Notes: generated from the sequence alone by a model not told the origin. A DNA stretch of 64,000 nucleotides from Ilyobacter_A sp963675185 (GCA_963675185.2 CAXXOH010000002.1:1-64000), one strand, 5' to 3'. Positions 36,132 through 45,868 are shown, numbered from the stretch's first letter. Numbers and translations: made by a program.

Positions 36132-36662
36132 CTACTTACCGGTAGTTGCACTTATTTCATCATATTCACTTTTCGTCATTCGGTAAATCACTCCATCTTG
36201 TCCGTCAAAATCAAAATGCTGCTTGAATGTCATTCCGATTTTCTCCAGCACTTTGATTGATGCCATGTTTTCCGTCATGGCTCGTCCGACTATCTCGTCA
36301 ATGTTCAAATCTGAGAAACCAAACTCCAGGCACCTACTGGCTGTCTCGGTTGCGTATCCTTGGTTCCAAACATCTTTGAAAAACCGGAAGCCAATGTCAT
36401 ACTCGTCGATATCAGGACTGTATTTCAGTCCGCACCACCCGATAAAAGCATCTGTTCCCTTTTCGATAACTGCCAATCGTCCCACACCATATTTTTCGTA
36501 CTGGTCGTATTGCTCCAGAAATCTCCGGGCGTCATCAACTCCTTGGAACGGAGCATCTCCTGTATACTTCAAGACGTCGGGATCAAGATTCAGACGATAG
36601 AAATCCGCTGCGTCATTGACCATCAGATCTCGCAGGTACGTTCTTTTGGTTTCCAGTTTCAT
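36132..36662 (-). CDS. GNAT-family N-acetyltransferase (RimJ/RimL type)
   Basis: 176 residues from ATG 36662. The fold's landmarks are visible: ETKRTYLRDLMVNDAADFY at the N-terminus, FIGWCGLKYSPDIDEYDIG (beta4) and the acetyl-CoA loop, here KDVWNQGYATETASRCLEF, then NMASIKVLEKIGM. It transfers an acetyl group to a protein N-terminus, antibiotic or metabolite. The acceptor cannot be told. Confidence 0.8.
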   Translation of the reverse strand: MKLETKRTYLRDLMVNDAADFYRLNLDPDVLKYTGDAPFQGVDDARRFLEQYDQYEKYGVGRLAVIEKGTDAFIGWCGLKYSPDIDEYDIGFRFFKDVWNQGYATETASRCLEFGFSDLNIDEIVGRAMTENMASIKVLEKIGMTFKQHFDFDGQDGVIYRMTKSEYDEISATTGK

Positions 36663-36775
36663 CGTTGTCAAACAGCTTGTTTATGTATGTTTGTCGACCT
36701 GAAAGATTGGACAGGAGTTGTCATCCTATAAGACCTTGCCATTCAATATCCATTTTGTTACCGCCTGTACTGTTC

Positions 36776-37609
36776 TTATTTTATCAACTCAAGATATCTA
36801 CTACTCATCCACCCCAATGAATAAGTAGGTTCTTTATTATTGTCTCCTACTGCGTTCCAATCCCAATGAACACCCGAAGTATTGTTATCTATTTTCACAA
36901 ACCACCAAATCCGGCCAGTAACATCTTTTCTCTCAGCTATTGCATAACCTATTGTGTTTTTGGAATAAACATCTATCGTGTTACCATAAGCATCAAAGGG
37001 TCTGACAATCTCTGTCGTATCGTCAATTACAGGTGAGAATCTAAGTTTGTATTCCTCATTTCGGATTTTGAACGCAATTGGCCTATCAAAAAAAACGGTT
37101 GGAAAAACCATTTCATGGACATAATCTTCTCTTGACTGCAATGAGTATTTTATTTTTCCTCTCTGAAGAGTTAGTACGTAGTTTTCGAATACATTGGTAA
37201 AGCCTCCACAGCAAGCATAATTATTTATCTTAAGTCTCATCTTCACTCCCGGCTGGTAAGTTGACAAATCATAAAGTCTGCCAATAACAGAGAGAATACA
37301 CTCAAAGCTCACACCATTTGAACGGTAAACCTGAGTTAAACCTCCATCTATACCTCCCTCTCCTGAAAATAAAATATCTTTCAATCCATCCTGATCAACA
37401 TCGACAATATGTAACTCGTCTATGTCGAAAAATCTGAAGATATTTTCAGACTCGCTTAATGACTTTATCCGTTCTACATATTCTTGTTTCTCATTCTTGT
37501 CAAAAATGAGTTCCCAGTCTTTAAGTTTAGATAGCGTTTCGTCATAGTTAAATTGAGCGAAGCAATTGACACTGAACAAAGTTAATAAGATGAATAGCGT
37601 TATCTTCAT
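36776..37609 (-). CDS. Secreted protein with VCBS/FG-GAP-like repeat
   Basis: 277 residues with a signal peptide (MKITLFILLTLFSVNCFAQ). Around residue 70 is a VCBS-type calcium-binding turn (HIVDVDQDGLKDILFSGEGG). The end resembles an SH3-like segment (GRIWWFVKIDNN, SLGWMSSRYLEL). It is probably periplasmic or surface-exposed. No enzyme motif seen. Confidence 0.6.
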   Translation of the reverse strand: MKITLFILLTLFSVNCFAQFNYDETLSKLKDWELIFDKNEKQEYVERIKSLSESENIFRFFDIDELHIVDVDQDGLKDILFSGEGGIDGGLTQVYRSNGVSFECILSVIGRLYDLSTYQPGVKMRLKINNYACCGGFTNVFENYVLTLQRGKIKYSLQSREDYVHEMVFPTVFFDRPIAFKIRNEEYKLRFSPVIDDTTEIVRPFDAYGNTIDVYSKNTIGYAIAERKDVTGRIWWFVKIDNNTSGVHWDWNAVGDNNKEPTYSLGWMSSRYLELIK

Positions 37610-37732
37610 AGTTTAGTCTTTAATGGTTCCCTTTGTTTGGCAAAGATTAGCGACGCCCACCGCATCATACGTGCGCGATGCAATATACAAATTGTGGATC
37701 TATGATGCCTCACTCTTCTTTTAAATCAAAGT

Positions 37733-39205
37733 TTACCGGCTTCTGTTATCGCCCATTAATTCCAGGTAGTTTCTCACAAAATATACCCAATTGTCCAGGC
37801 GATCGTATAATTGTTCCGTTGTCGGATAGCGTATGATGACATCCGGTGAAATCCCAATGTTATCAATCGGATGTTCCGGTAATCTTTTGGAGCGAGTCAA
37901 TGGATAAATCAGTTTGTAATTCCCGGAGGGAAGTGTTACCATATCAGTGTTCGAATAATCGAGCACGCCGGCCGTAGGTTGATTTCCAAATAACGTTACT
38001 TTTCTGCTGTTTTGTGCAGTCAGTAGAAATTGTTCGGCAGATGACGCATTTCCATCATTAATGATGATGCCCACCTTCCTGGGATACCGATATACTGTAT
38101 CTCTTATCACTTCTCCATCTCCACCCAACATGGGATGGGTTACAAAACCACCGACATTTTTCTTCATGGCCTGTAGCAAGGCTTCCGTCCATTTGATTCC
38201 CTCTTCTCCATTCCTGATATCCCCGTTTTTTAACACATCTTCGAAAAACTGTATATTTCCTTTGGTTGCATACCACTCTACACCTTTACTTTCATAAGGA
38301 TCGGTATAAAACAGTTCAGCCAGTTTCTGATAGTATGTGTCCAGACCGCCTCCATTGTACCGGATGTCGATGATTAAATTGGGACGGCTTGTAATCTCCT
38401 TCCAATGCCGGATAACCACATCATTTGACCACTCCGATTCAAAACTCGGAATACGCAAATAATAAGTGCTGTCACTTAACGTGGTGGCAACCGGATAATT
38501 ATTTGTCCCGTTGGGATATTCGGCTGGATAAGAGTAGAGAAGAGCCTGGTCCGCTATTTCATTAGAGGTCTGCCTGACAAACCGGGTATCACCATGAATT
38601 TCCAATACGTTGTTATCGATATGCAATGAAGCCTTACCGTTCGGGGTACGGGAATTCGTTGGATTAAAGGAAGTCATAGGAAACATATTGTTTTCCGGCT
38701 TCGAAAATTCAAACATTACCTGGTTGCGCTCGTAATTTCGATATTGAACCGCCACTCCAATGTAATGCCCATCGTCTTTTTTGGCGATGGCTATCTTTCC
38801 CCGAAAGCCGATCCAAATTCCTTCGATTGATTGACCGGTGTTATCGATACTGTCCAAATGAACCGGATAGAAACGGGGCTGCATTTTCGTTTTTTCATTG
38901 GTCTTTGCGTTCAAATTCGCCCGGTTCCCGCTCACCCGCAAATGATAGTCTTTGAACCACGAAGTATAAAGATTGAAGTATTTTCGGCAGGAATCGGGAT
39001 GTTGAATGATCCGGTCTCTCAGGTTCTGTTCCAATCGCCTGAGATCGGGTAAGGTTTCTTTATTTACCTTATCGTTGTAACCCGGATAATCGTTTTTAAT
39101 CTTTTCAACCAGGTAATCGAAGTCTTTTAAGCATTCACTTTTTTGTGCGTGTACAACAAATGAGGTTAAAATACCCATCATTAAAAACAATACTTTTTTG
39201 GTCAT
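37733..39205 (-). CDS. S41-family (tail-specific protease-like) peptidase
   Basis: 490 residues with a signal peptide (about 1-20). The S41 protease core is in the C-terminal half: PNLIIDIRYNGGG near 283, then the nucleophile region INDGNASSAEQFLLTAQNS with Ser and YSNTDMVTLPSGNYKLIYPL. The N-terminal half lacks a clear PDZ domain. It is exported, and its cleavage target is unknown. Two genes upstream and downstream are also exported proteins of unknown role. Confidence 0.75.
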   Translation of the reverse strand: MTKKVLFLMMGILTSFVVHAQKSECLKDFDYLVEKIKNDYPGYNDKVNKETLPDLRRLEQNLRDRIIQHPDSCRKYFNLYTSWFKDYHLRVSGNRANLNAKTNEKTKMQPRFYPVHLDSIDNTGQSIEGIWIGFRGKIAIAKKDDGHYIGVAVQYRNYERNQVMFEFSKPENNMFPMTSFNPTNSRTPNGKASLHIDNNVLEIHGDTRFVRQTSNEIADQALLYSYPAEYPNGTNNYPVATTLSDSTYYLRIPSFESEWSNDVVIRHWKEITSRPNLIIDIRYNGGGLDTYYQKLAELFYTDPYESKGVEWYATKGNIQFFEDVLKNGDIRNGEEGIKWTEALLQAMKKNVGGFVTHPMLGGDGEVIRDTVYRYPRKVGIIINDGNASSAEQFLLTAQNSRKVTLFGNQPTAGVLDYSNTDMVTLPSGNYKLIYPLTRSKRLPEHPIDNIGISPDVIIRYPTTEQLYDRLDNWVYFVRNYLELMGDNRSR

Positions 39206-39339
39206 AGTTTGGTGGTTTTAAAGTTATTCAAAGTCTTTTGGTCATCTGTTGGTTTCATAAATATCAAAGCTGTCAATTCGCCCCGAGACTTCCAGGGTTT
39301 CTGCCTGTCATTGGCTATACTGACTTCAGTCCGACACCT

Positions 39340-39993
39340 TTATTCTATTTTTATCGGAAATGTCAAGATGGTATTCACTTTATCTTTTCCGATAGTTAAT
39401 GGTTCAAAACGTTCTTTCATCAAACTGTTAGCTATGTTCAACTCATTCTTTTTGCCAAAGCTGCCAAGCCATCTAATCTTAATTGGTTCTCCCCCTTTAT
39501 CGACGAATATTTGAATATGAGCTTTTCCCTCGTTCAATTCATCCAGCGTATTTATCACTCTCGATATCTTTTTAGCATTTATTCGAAGCAGTGCAGAGTC
39601 CGTCAGATTGAAGAATTCACCTCTAAACCTGGGCCTGTCAAATGTATTCGATGGATAATCAATGATTTCATTCTTAAACCTCGCTCTCACAACACTATCC
39701 ATCACAGCTCTGTAGCAGTCTATCCCTGCTGTAACAGTGCACCCCCGATAAATAAGGTCAATGCCCAGTTGCTTGAGTATTACTCTATTTGTGTCAGGTG
39801 AAGAAACAATCCCAAATTCATATAATTTGTATTTTCCTGCTTTCAGGTCGTCAATCGCCTGAAGCTTCATTTTATTGCAAATACTATCATCCCGATTTGT
39901 GGCAACGGATTTTGTTACTATACTTTCCTGCGAAGATCTCGCGCAAGACAAAACAATCAGAAAGGCGAGTATTATATTCAAGTATCTTCTCAT
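39340..39993 (-). CDS. Lipoprotein with weak TonB-C-like C-terminus
   Basis: 217 residues with a lipoprotein leader (MRRYLNIILAFLIVLSCARS). The last 80 residues (AHIQIFVDKGGEPIKIRWLG, NSLMKERFEPLTIGKDKV) look like the strand-helix-strand of TonB-C-type proteins, without the proline linker. Function unknown. Attached to an envelope membrane. Confidence 0.55.
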   Translation of the reverse strand: MRRYLNIILAFLIVLSCARSSQESIVTKSVATNRDDSICNKMKLQAIDDLKAGKYKLYEFGIVSSPDTNRVILKQLGIDLIYRGCTVTAGIDCYRAVMDSVVRARFKNEIIDYPSNTFDRPRFRGEFFNLTDSALLRINAKKISRVINTLDELNEGKAHIQIFVDKGGEPIKIRWLGSFGKKNELNIANSLMKERFEPLTIGKDKVNTILTFPIKIE

Positions 39994-40017
39994 TTCTTAT
40001 AATTGATCTAACTCGTG

Positions 40018-40245
40018 TGGAGCACACATTACTGTAATATCCCCATCATGAGATGTACTGAATATCATTTTATGTTGAGTTCTCAAAAAACCTATTGGTT
40101 GTTCTATTCCCACACAAACTGGAAATCCTTCTTCTTTCGCACAAAGCGGATGAAAACTGGTCAGTTCTTCGGTCTTCATTTTATTGGTTGTTAGGTCAGT
40201 CCCAAGTTAACAAAATCTTTCAATTTTTCGGGCGTTCGTTACTAG
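40018..40245. repeat. Cassette-associated repeat, copy p (isolated, short tail)
   Basis: TTATGTTGAGTTCTCAAAA, CCTATTGGTTGTTCTATTCC, GTTGGTTGTTAGGTCAG and AAGTTAACAAAATCTTTC match the common core. The GGGATGGGG block is lost. From here to 40,756 (about 500 bases) I find no credible gene. Confidence 0.7.
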
Positions 40246-40755
40246 ATTTGAAGACAGGAATCTTTTGCGTTCTCCCGATAGCTATCGTAGATCTACAGTA
40301 AAGAGAACTAATGAAAAAAGTTAAATTAAGAAGGTAAAAAGCAAAAGTGAACGGGAATTTTAAGTCTGCTACCGCCTTAACCTCGAAGCAAACAATAGGA
40401 ACAACAGGAACAATAAAAACAGCAAAGCACAACCCGGAATGTCTTCCTTCTTCTGTCTCTCCTCTGGTGTCTCTGGTCTTTATACCCAAAACTTTTTCAA
40501 CACAACAATAAATCATTGCATTACAACGTTTTTACATCAACATATCCGGAAATCGATTCATGAGGATGTTGCGAAAGCAACCATAGCAAGATTTTAACCG
40601 GTACCGGTCGTCGGGTGATCTAACCCCCCAGGTCTTTCGTTAAGATGAAAGGGCTGTCGAAGAACGCGAAGAAGGTGGACTTTGCAGCATATCCCCGGCG
40701 ACCGGCCGGTTTCCGGATACTCTTTTCCACAATTCCCCCTACTTATTCAGTTTCC

Positions 40756-41142
40756 TCATACCTTAGGCATTAGTTCGAGCAATGACGGGACTTCGATAAA
40801 AGGCATGAATTCCTTCCATCCCAGTAACGAGTATATCATGTGTGATACAGGTGCTGCCAAAATAGTGAGCACAAAGTATGTGAGGGCTTCGTTTCGTTTC
40901 ATCCGGAACCAGAAAATGGGAAACAACAAAGTCAGCAGCAAAGGCACCGGATAATATATCCACCAGGGCAATCCCAAACCGGCACAGTATCGTTCCCATG
41001 TCATGCAAACCAAAGCAAGCAGGCTTAACACCACCAATACCATCATCTGTTGTGTCGGATTCGGATATCGCTGACGCAACGAGAACCGCACAATTAAAAT
41101 AATTGCCAGTAAGGAAATAATGGTAAGCGAACTGAATTCCAT
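40756..41142 (-). CDS. Four-helix membrane protein of unknown function
   Basis: 128 residues, nearly all hydrophobic, with helices near 5-20, 33-48, 60-78 and 88-106 and charged loops between (RQRYPNP, FRMKRNEA). I do not recognise the family. It is convergent with nothing and ends 40,756, with the truncated flavoprotein gene upstream. Confidence 0.5.
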   Translation of the reverse strand: MEFSSLTIISLLAIILIVRFSLRQRYPNPTQQMMVLVVLSLLALVCMTWERYCAGLGLPWWIYYPVPLLLTLLFPIFWFRMKRNEALTYFVLTILAAPVSHMIYSLLGWKEFMPFIEVPSLLELMPKV

Positions 41143-41247
41143 ACGGTCGCATTTTGGTTTATGACGAACTGAATTTCTGTCTTGTTTTTTAAGTTACGGA
41201 ATTTCAGTGAAACCCTGTATGGAAGTTTCGTGGTCGTATGACTATAC

Positions 41248-41510
41248 TTACGATTTGATCACATTCCCGGTATCAACTGGCTTCCATCTTTCTTCATTCA
41301 CCTGTTGAACAAATTCGGCTATCCGGGCTGTCTCATCCTTATCGGTGATGGTGTGAACATGTCCCAGGTAGTCCATGCCGAGGTAGCCGGCTGTTTCGGA
41401 GAACGGGAGCCAGAAGGTTTCCCCCAGGTTGTTCCCGATCGAACAGCTGATAGCGGCCATTTTCTTTCCCCGGAGTTTTCGTCCTAAATCCTTTTCGATG
41501 GTGAGCAAGT
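41248..41510 (-). pseudogene. C-terminal part of an NAD(P)H-dependent flavin oxidoreductase, cut by the contig join
   Basis: About 86 residues: YRNPDLLTIEKDLGRKLRG, KKMAAISCSIGNN and GYLGMDYLGHVHT look like the second half of a flavodoxin-fold FMN reductase. There is no proper start. Upstream the frame runs into sequence that is antisense to a PTS IIB gene, so the loss of the N-terminus is explained by the join, not by decay. Confidence 0.65.
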
Positions 41511-41520
41511 CGGGATTACG
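41505..41520. other. Join between two unrelated genomes
   Basis: To the left, the minus strand encodes a flavoprotein of Bacteroidota type. To the right, the plus strand encodes the end of a PTS IIB. Both are cut here within their coding regions. Base composition, ribosome-site strength, promoter type and gene content all change at this point and do not change back. Confidence 0.75.
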
Positions 41521-41573
41521 GTATGATGAACGGTAAAAAGGTAGTGAATCAAGCTTTAAAATTAATAGGTTAA
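41514..41573 (+). pseudogene. C-terminal tail of PTS cellobiose-type IIB (truncated by the join)
   Basis: Nineteen codons read DYGMMNGKKVVNQALKLIG then stop, the standard end of lactose/cellobiose-family IIB proteins. Everything upstream, including the active-site cysteine loop, is missing. It precedes IIA by 27 bases, the normal gene order of a cel/lic operon, and shows what should lie to the left in the source genome. Confidence 0.75.
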
Positions 41574-41600
41574 ACTATATAAAGAGATAGGGAGGAAAAA

Positions 41601-41909
41601 ATGGATTTAGAAATGGTTGCAATGGAGCTTGTGGGTAATTCTGGAGAGAGCAGAAGCTTATCTTTTGAAGCACTGCATGCATCAAAAGAGGGAAACTTTG
41701 ATCTGGCTGCAGAAAAACTAAAAGAAGCAAAGAAAAAAATGCTGAAAGCACACGAAATGCAGACTGAGCTTATCTGCAAGGAAGCAGATGGAGAAGACTT
41801 TAAAATAGGACTCTTAATGGTTCATGCACAGGACCACCTTATGACCTCTATACTTGCCAGGGAACTTGTAGAAGAGATGGTTGACCTTTATAAAAAATTA
41901 GAAAAATAG
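41601..41909 (+). CDS. PTS lactose/cellobiose-family IIA component
   Basis: 102 residues, a helical trimer-forming IIA. The phosphoryl-accepting histidine is in LMVHAQDHLMT (His75, with His79). It takes phosphate from HPr and passes it to IIB for beta-glucoside uptake. A GGGAGG ribosome site lies 7 bases before the ATG. Downstream are the phospho-beta-glucosidase (17-base gap) and IIC, so the four proteins form one operon. IIB itself is lost at the join. Confidence 0.9.
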   Translation: MDLEMVAMELVGNSGESRSLSFEALHASKEGNFDLAAEKLKEAKKKMLKAHEMQTELICKEADGEDFKIGLLMVHAQDHLMTSILARELVEEMVDLYKKLEK

Positions 41910-41926
41910 GATGGAGGATATTTAAG

Positions 41927-43330
41927 ATGTCAAAAGGATTTCCAAAAGACTTTTTATGGGGTGCGGCAACCGCTGCATACCAAGTAGAAGGTGCCTACGA
42001 CCAGGACGGAAAGGGCCTCTCAATATGGGATGAATTTTCTCGTATCCCTGGGAAGACATTTGAGGGCACAAACGGAGATGTGGCCGCAGACCACTACAAC
42101 AGGTACAAAGAGGATGTAGCCCTAATGGCGGAGTTGGGACTAAAATCCTATAGGTTTTCAATCTCTTGGGCTAGGGTTCTTCCTAACGGTAGGGGCGAAG
42201 TAAATGAAAAGGGGATTGAGTTTTACAGCAACTTAATAGACGAGCTGTTAAAACACGATATAGTCCCGTTTGTGACTCTTTACCATTGGGATCTTCCTCT
42301 TGAGATCCAAAAAATTGGAGGTTGGGAAAACAGAGAGGTGGTAGATGCCTTTGAAGAGTATGCCAGACTATGTTTTGAAAGATTCGGAGACAGGGTAAGA
42401 CACTGGATCACATTTAACGAGGCAATAGTATTTGTATCACTTGGATACCTAACTGAAGCACACCCACCTGCTGTGGACGACCCTAAGCGTGCTTACCAGG
42501 TTAGCCACCATGTAAACGTAGCGCATGCCAAAGGAGTTAAGGCCTTTAGAGAGATGGGCCTAGAAGGTGAGATAGGCATAACCCACGTACTAGACCCAGC
42601 TTATCCTGCAAGCAATAATCCAGTAGATTTGGAAGCTGCTGAGATAGCTGAGCACGATGTCTTCTACTGGTACTACGATCCCGTATTGAAAGGGGAATAT
42701 CCACTTGAAATTCTAGAAAAAAGATATGGTAGTGACGCCCTGCCTGTTATAACAGACGAGGATATGGAGCTTTTAAAAGAGGCAAAAAGTGATTTCATAG
42801 GGATAAACTACTACCAAAGAAAAATAGTCGCTGCAAATGAAACTGGCGAAAAGATGAAAAAAGGAAGGGAAAACTCAACTGGCGGTGCTGGACAGGTCAG
42901 CCACTGCGGACACTTTCAAAAGGTTGAGGACCCAAACTGCGAGTACACAAAATGGGGTTGGGAGATCTTCCCGCAGGGACTCTACGAAGGAATGAAGAGA
43001 ATTAAGGACAGATATGGAGACATCCCTATCTACATAACTGAAAACGGCTTGGGAGATATAGATCCTATAGTTGATGGAGATATCCTGGATGATCCTAGGA
43101 TAGACTACATAGAAAAACACCTCGTGTGGTGTAAAAAGGCCATCGAAGACGGGATAAATTTAAAAGGCTATTATGCCTGGTCTTTCATAGACCTGCTCAG
43201 CTGGCTAAACGGGTACAAAAAGCAGTACGGATTTGTTTATGTTGACAGAGAAAATAATCTCGAAAGAAAGAAAAAGAAGAGTTTTTACTGGTACAAGGAT
43301 GTTATAGGTACAAACGGAGAAAATTTATAG
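41927..43330 (+). CDS. 6-phospho-beta-glucosidase, GH1 (first copy)
   Basis: 467 residues, a complete GH1 barrel. The acid/base is Glu165 (ITFNEA) and the nucleophile Glu372 (YITENGLG). The phosphate-binding triad that separates 6-phospho enzymes from plain beta-glucosidases is present as Ser425, Lys432 and Tyr434 in SWLNGYKKQYGF. It hydrolyses phosphorylated cellobiose or aryl-beta-glucosides in the cytoplasm, releasing glucose-6-phosphate and glucose. The neighbouring PTS supplies the substrate and the ROK kinase can handle the free glucose. Confidence 0.9.
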   Translation: MSKGFPKDFLWGAATAAYQVEGAYDQDGKGLSIWDEFSRIPGKTFEGTNGDVAADHYNRYKEDVALMAELGLKSYRFSISWARVLPNGRGEVNEKGIEFYSNLIDELLKHDIVPFVTLYHWDLPLEIQKIGGWENREVVDAFEEYARLCFERFGDRVRHWITFNEAIVFVSLGYLTEAHPPAVDDPKRAYQVSHHVNVAHAKGVKAFREMGLEGEIGITHVLDPAYPASNNPVDLEAAEIAEHDVFYWYYDPVLKGEYPLEILEKRYGSDALPVITDEDMELLKEAKSDFIGINYYQRKIVAANETGEKMKKGRENSTGGAGQVSHCGHFQKVEDPNCEYTKWGWEIFPQGLYEGMKRIKDRYGDIPIYITENGLGDIDPIVDGDILDDPRIDYIEKHLVWCKKAIEDGINLKGYYAWSFIDLLSWLNGYKKQYGFVYVDRENNLERKKKKSFYWYKDVIGTNGENL

Positions 43331-43372
43331 GCCTAAGAGAGAGTTAATAATTTATAATATGGAGGTATTTTA

Positions 43373-44710
43373 ATGGGTGCAATGGACAAATTAAACACTA
43401 TATTAGAAGAAAAGTTTATGCCGGTAGCTGGTAGGATAGCTGACCAAAAACACGTTCAAGCTGTAAGGGATGGTATCCTTTTAACCATGCCGCTTTTAAT
43501 AATCGGCTCACTGTTTTTAGTTTTGGCATTTCTGCCGATACCAGGCTACAATGAATTTATGGCAGGTACCTTTGGCGATGCATGGATGGGTAAACTATTA
43601 TATCCGGTTGGCGTTACCTTTGACTTAATGGCTATTTTTGCCTGCCTAGGTATTTCATACAGGCTATGTGAAAAGTACAAAGTCGATCCGCTGTCTGGTG
43701 CAGCTATAGCCCTTGTTTCGTTTATGATGGTTACTCCGTTTAATATCCTTACAGCAAATGGTCCTGTACACGGTATCCCTACAGCTCTAATGGGTAGTAA
43801 AGGTTTATTCGTTGCAATGATTATGGCTATGGTGTCTACTGAAATATACAGGACTGTCGTGCAAAAAAATATAGTTATCAAGATGCCTGCAAGTGTACCG
43901 CCTTCAGTATCTAGATCATTTGCAGCCCTTATCCCTGCAGCCATTGTTATCTCTGCCTCATGGATAATAAGGCTTGTGTTTGAAGCTACATCATTTGAAA
44001 GTCTTCACTTTGTTGTGGAAAAACTTCTTGTAGGTCCACTAACAGCTTTAGGTGGAACATACTGGGGAATGATAGTTATTATTATAATGGTTAAGCTTTT
44101 ATGGGTTGCTGGTATACATGGTGCTGCTATAGTAATGGGAATCACATCACCTATTTTCACAACACTAATGGACCAAAACAGAATGGCTTTCCAAGCTGGA
44201 CAAGAGCTCCCTAACATCATAACTATACAGATGTTTGACCTTTTCATGAGTATCGGTGGGTCAGGATGTACTTTTGCACTTGCAATTTTACTATTGTTCA
44301 AGGCTAGAAGTAAACAGCTAAAAGAGATCGGTAAACTTTCAATCGGAGCTGCATTCTTCAACATAAACGAACCTATCATCTTTGGTATGCCGATAGTGAT
44401 GAACCCAATAATGATGATTCCATTCATCTTCGCTCCTGTCACTGTTATGACTTTGACATACTGGGGAATGAAACTTGGGCTCGTGGCAAAACTAGCTGGT
44501 ATCGCCATCCCTTGGACATCTCCTGCTGTCATTGGAGGATACCTTGCAAGTGGTGGTAAAATCTCTACTGCACTTATGCAGTTGGTTGGAATTGTCGTAG
44601 CCGGCTTGATCTACTATCCTTTCTTTAAAATATGGGATGGACAAAAGGTAAAAGAGGAAGGTTTATATGAAGTAGAGGAAACTCTAGGAACAGAATTAGA
44701 AACAGTTTAA
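43373..44710 (+). CDS. PTS cellobiose/lichenan-type IIC permease (first copy)
   Basis: 445 residues, multi-pass. It opens with the family's amphipathic segment (LEEKFMPVAGRIADQKHVQA) and keeps the substrate-site loop NEPIIFGMPIVMNP near residue 325. It transports a beta-glucoside and works with IIA and IIB in the inner membrane. TGGAGG lies 10 bases upstream of the start. It is clearly homologous to the IIC at 49,103. Confidence 0.9.
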   Translation: MGAMDKLNTILEEKFMPVAGRIADQKHVQAVRDGILLTMPLLIIGSLFLVLAFLPIPGYNEFMAGTFGDAWMGKLLYPVGVTFDLMAIFACLGISYRLCEKYKVDPLSGAAIALVSFMMVTPFNILTANGPVHGIPTALMGSKGLFVAMIMAMVSTEIYRTVVQKNIVIKMPASVPPSVSRSFAALIPAAIVISASWIIRLVFEATSFESLHFVVEKLLVGPLTALGGTYWGMIVIIIMVKLLWVAGIHGAAIVMGITSPIFTTLMDQNRMAFQAGQELPNIITIQMFDLFMSIGGSGCTFALAILLLFKARSKQLKEIGKLSIGAAFFNINEPIIFGMPIVMNPIMMIPFIFAPVTVMTLTYWGMKLGLVAKLAGIAIPWTSPAVIGGYLASGGKISTALMQLVGIVVAGLIYYPFFKIWDGQKVKEEGLYEVEETLGTELETV

Positions 44711-44769
44711 GAAATTTATCCTCTCCGAAGAAAACACTTTGGGGGGGATTTTAAATTCTAGGAGGTAGC

Positions 44770-45726
44770 ATGAGATACATAGTTGGAATAGATTTGGGTG
44801 GAACAAATGCTAAAATAGGTATTTTGGATACCGAAGGGAAATTAATAACATCAGACTCCATAAAAACAAAAGCAGATATGGGGGCGTTAGATGTCTTAAA
44901 GAGAATTTCTGAAAAGATAGAAAGCTTGATCATGGAAAGTTCCCTCTCTAAATCCGATTTTATCGGGATCGGGATGGGGGTTCCAGGTCCCACAGATACA
45001 GATAGAGGGGTTGTAAAAACTTGCCCAAATCTAATAGGATGGGAAAATTTAGAGGTCGGCAAAATTTTGGAGGATCTTGTGGGGCTAAAGGCTAGAATAG
45101 GAAATGATGTCAATGTAATAACCCTAGGCGAAGCATGGCAGGGAGCTGCTAAAGGCTACAAAAACATCCTAGGCTTGGCACTCGGAACCGGTATAGGCGG
45201 GGGAATAATAATAAACGGCAGACTTGTCTCAGGAATAAGCGGTGCTGCAGGTGAGGTCGGACACATGAAGCTTGTGGAAAACGGAAACCTCTGCGGGTGC
45301 GGGCAAAAAGGGTGCTGGGAAACCTACGCCTCTGCAACTGGGCTCATAAGAGAAGCAAGGTCAAGGCTACTTGTGAACAAAGAAAACTTTTTATGGGAGT
45401 CTATAGAAGGGGATCTTGAAAAACTTGAGGCAAAGTATATATTTGATGCAGCCAAAAGCGGAGATAAGTTTTCAAGTGACCTAGTGGATTTTGAAGTACA
45501 GCACCTGGCCATGGGAATCGGAAACCTGCTTAATGCTCTAAACCCTGAAATCGTAGTTATAGGGGGAGGCATCTCCCTTTCAGGGGATATACTTTTTGAC
45601 CCCTTGAAAGAAAAGATCAAAAGCTATGCTCTCGGGCAGGTTTTAAAATGGGTGAAGATAGAGCCTGCTAAGCTTGGGAATAACGCCGGAATATATGGGG
45701 CGGCAGCACTTTTACTTATGGGATAA
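44770..45726 (+). CDS. ROK-family glucokinase (zinc-containing)
   Basis: 318 residues. N-terminal ATP site VGIDLGGTNAKIGILD, catalytic Asp in GNDVN (near residue 114), LALGTGIGGGIIING, and the ROK zinc site GEVGHMKLVENG...CGCGQKGCWE (CxCGxxGCxE). It phosphorylates glucose released by the GH1 enzyme. AGGAGG precedes the ATG by 7 bases, and a 59-base gap separates it from IIC. Other hexoses are possible substrates. Confidence 0.85.
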   Translation: MRYIVGIDLGGTNAKIGILDTEGKLITSDSIKTKADMGALDVLKRISEKIESLIMESSLSKSDFIGIGMGVPGPTDTDRGVVKTCPNLIGWENLEVGKILEDLVGLKARIGNDVNVITLGEAWQGAAKGYKNILGLALGTGIGGGIIINGRLVSGISGAAGEVGHMKLVENGNLCGCGQKGCWETYASATGLIREARSRLLVNKENFLWESIEGDLEKLEAKYIFDAAKSGDKFSSDLVDFEVQHLAMGIGNLLNALNPEIVVIGGGISLSGDILFDPLKEKIKSYALGQVLKWVKIEPAKLGNNAGIYGAAALLLMG

Positions 45727-45868
45727 ATTCTTATAAATATGACTATAAATAAATACTATGGGTAAATATATAGAAGGTATCCTCTAAAGTGGTTTATCCC
45801 AGCTATTTTAAATGATTTAAAGTTGATAAACTAAGGCTTTTAAAAGCTTTTAAATCTAAGGAGGTAAT

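Larger units (their letters stand above)
660..40240. other. Integron-like gene-cassette array (shared long repeats between unrelated minus-strand genes)
   Basis: Between about 4,700 and 23,720, and again sporadically to 40,240, short minus-strand genes of unrelated function alternate with related copies of one non-coding repeat. The repeat core on the + strand contains AAGTTAACAAAATCTTTT. Relative to the genes, the repeat lies just 3' of each coding region and its far end abuts the start of the next cassette. Several cassettes have private terminal inverted repeats with GTTGTGC/GCACAAC-type ends. Layout, gene orientation and cargo (defence, regulators, hypothetical proteins) resemble a sedentary chromosomal integron. 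No tyrosine recombinase or attI is visible here, so 'integron-like' is an inference from structure. Confidence 0.55.

Noticed and set aside
40220..40516. Minus-strand 98-codon frame downstream of repeat p
   Set aside because: It has low-complexity composition and no ribosome site or recognisable domain, and it partly overlaps the repeat.
43546..44532. Long minus-strand open frames inside the first PTS IIC gene
   Set aside because: They mirror the hydrophobic codons of the permease and have no family signature.
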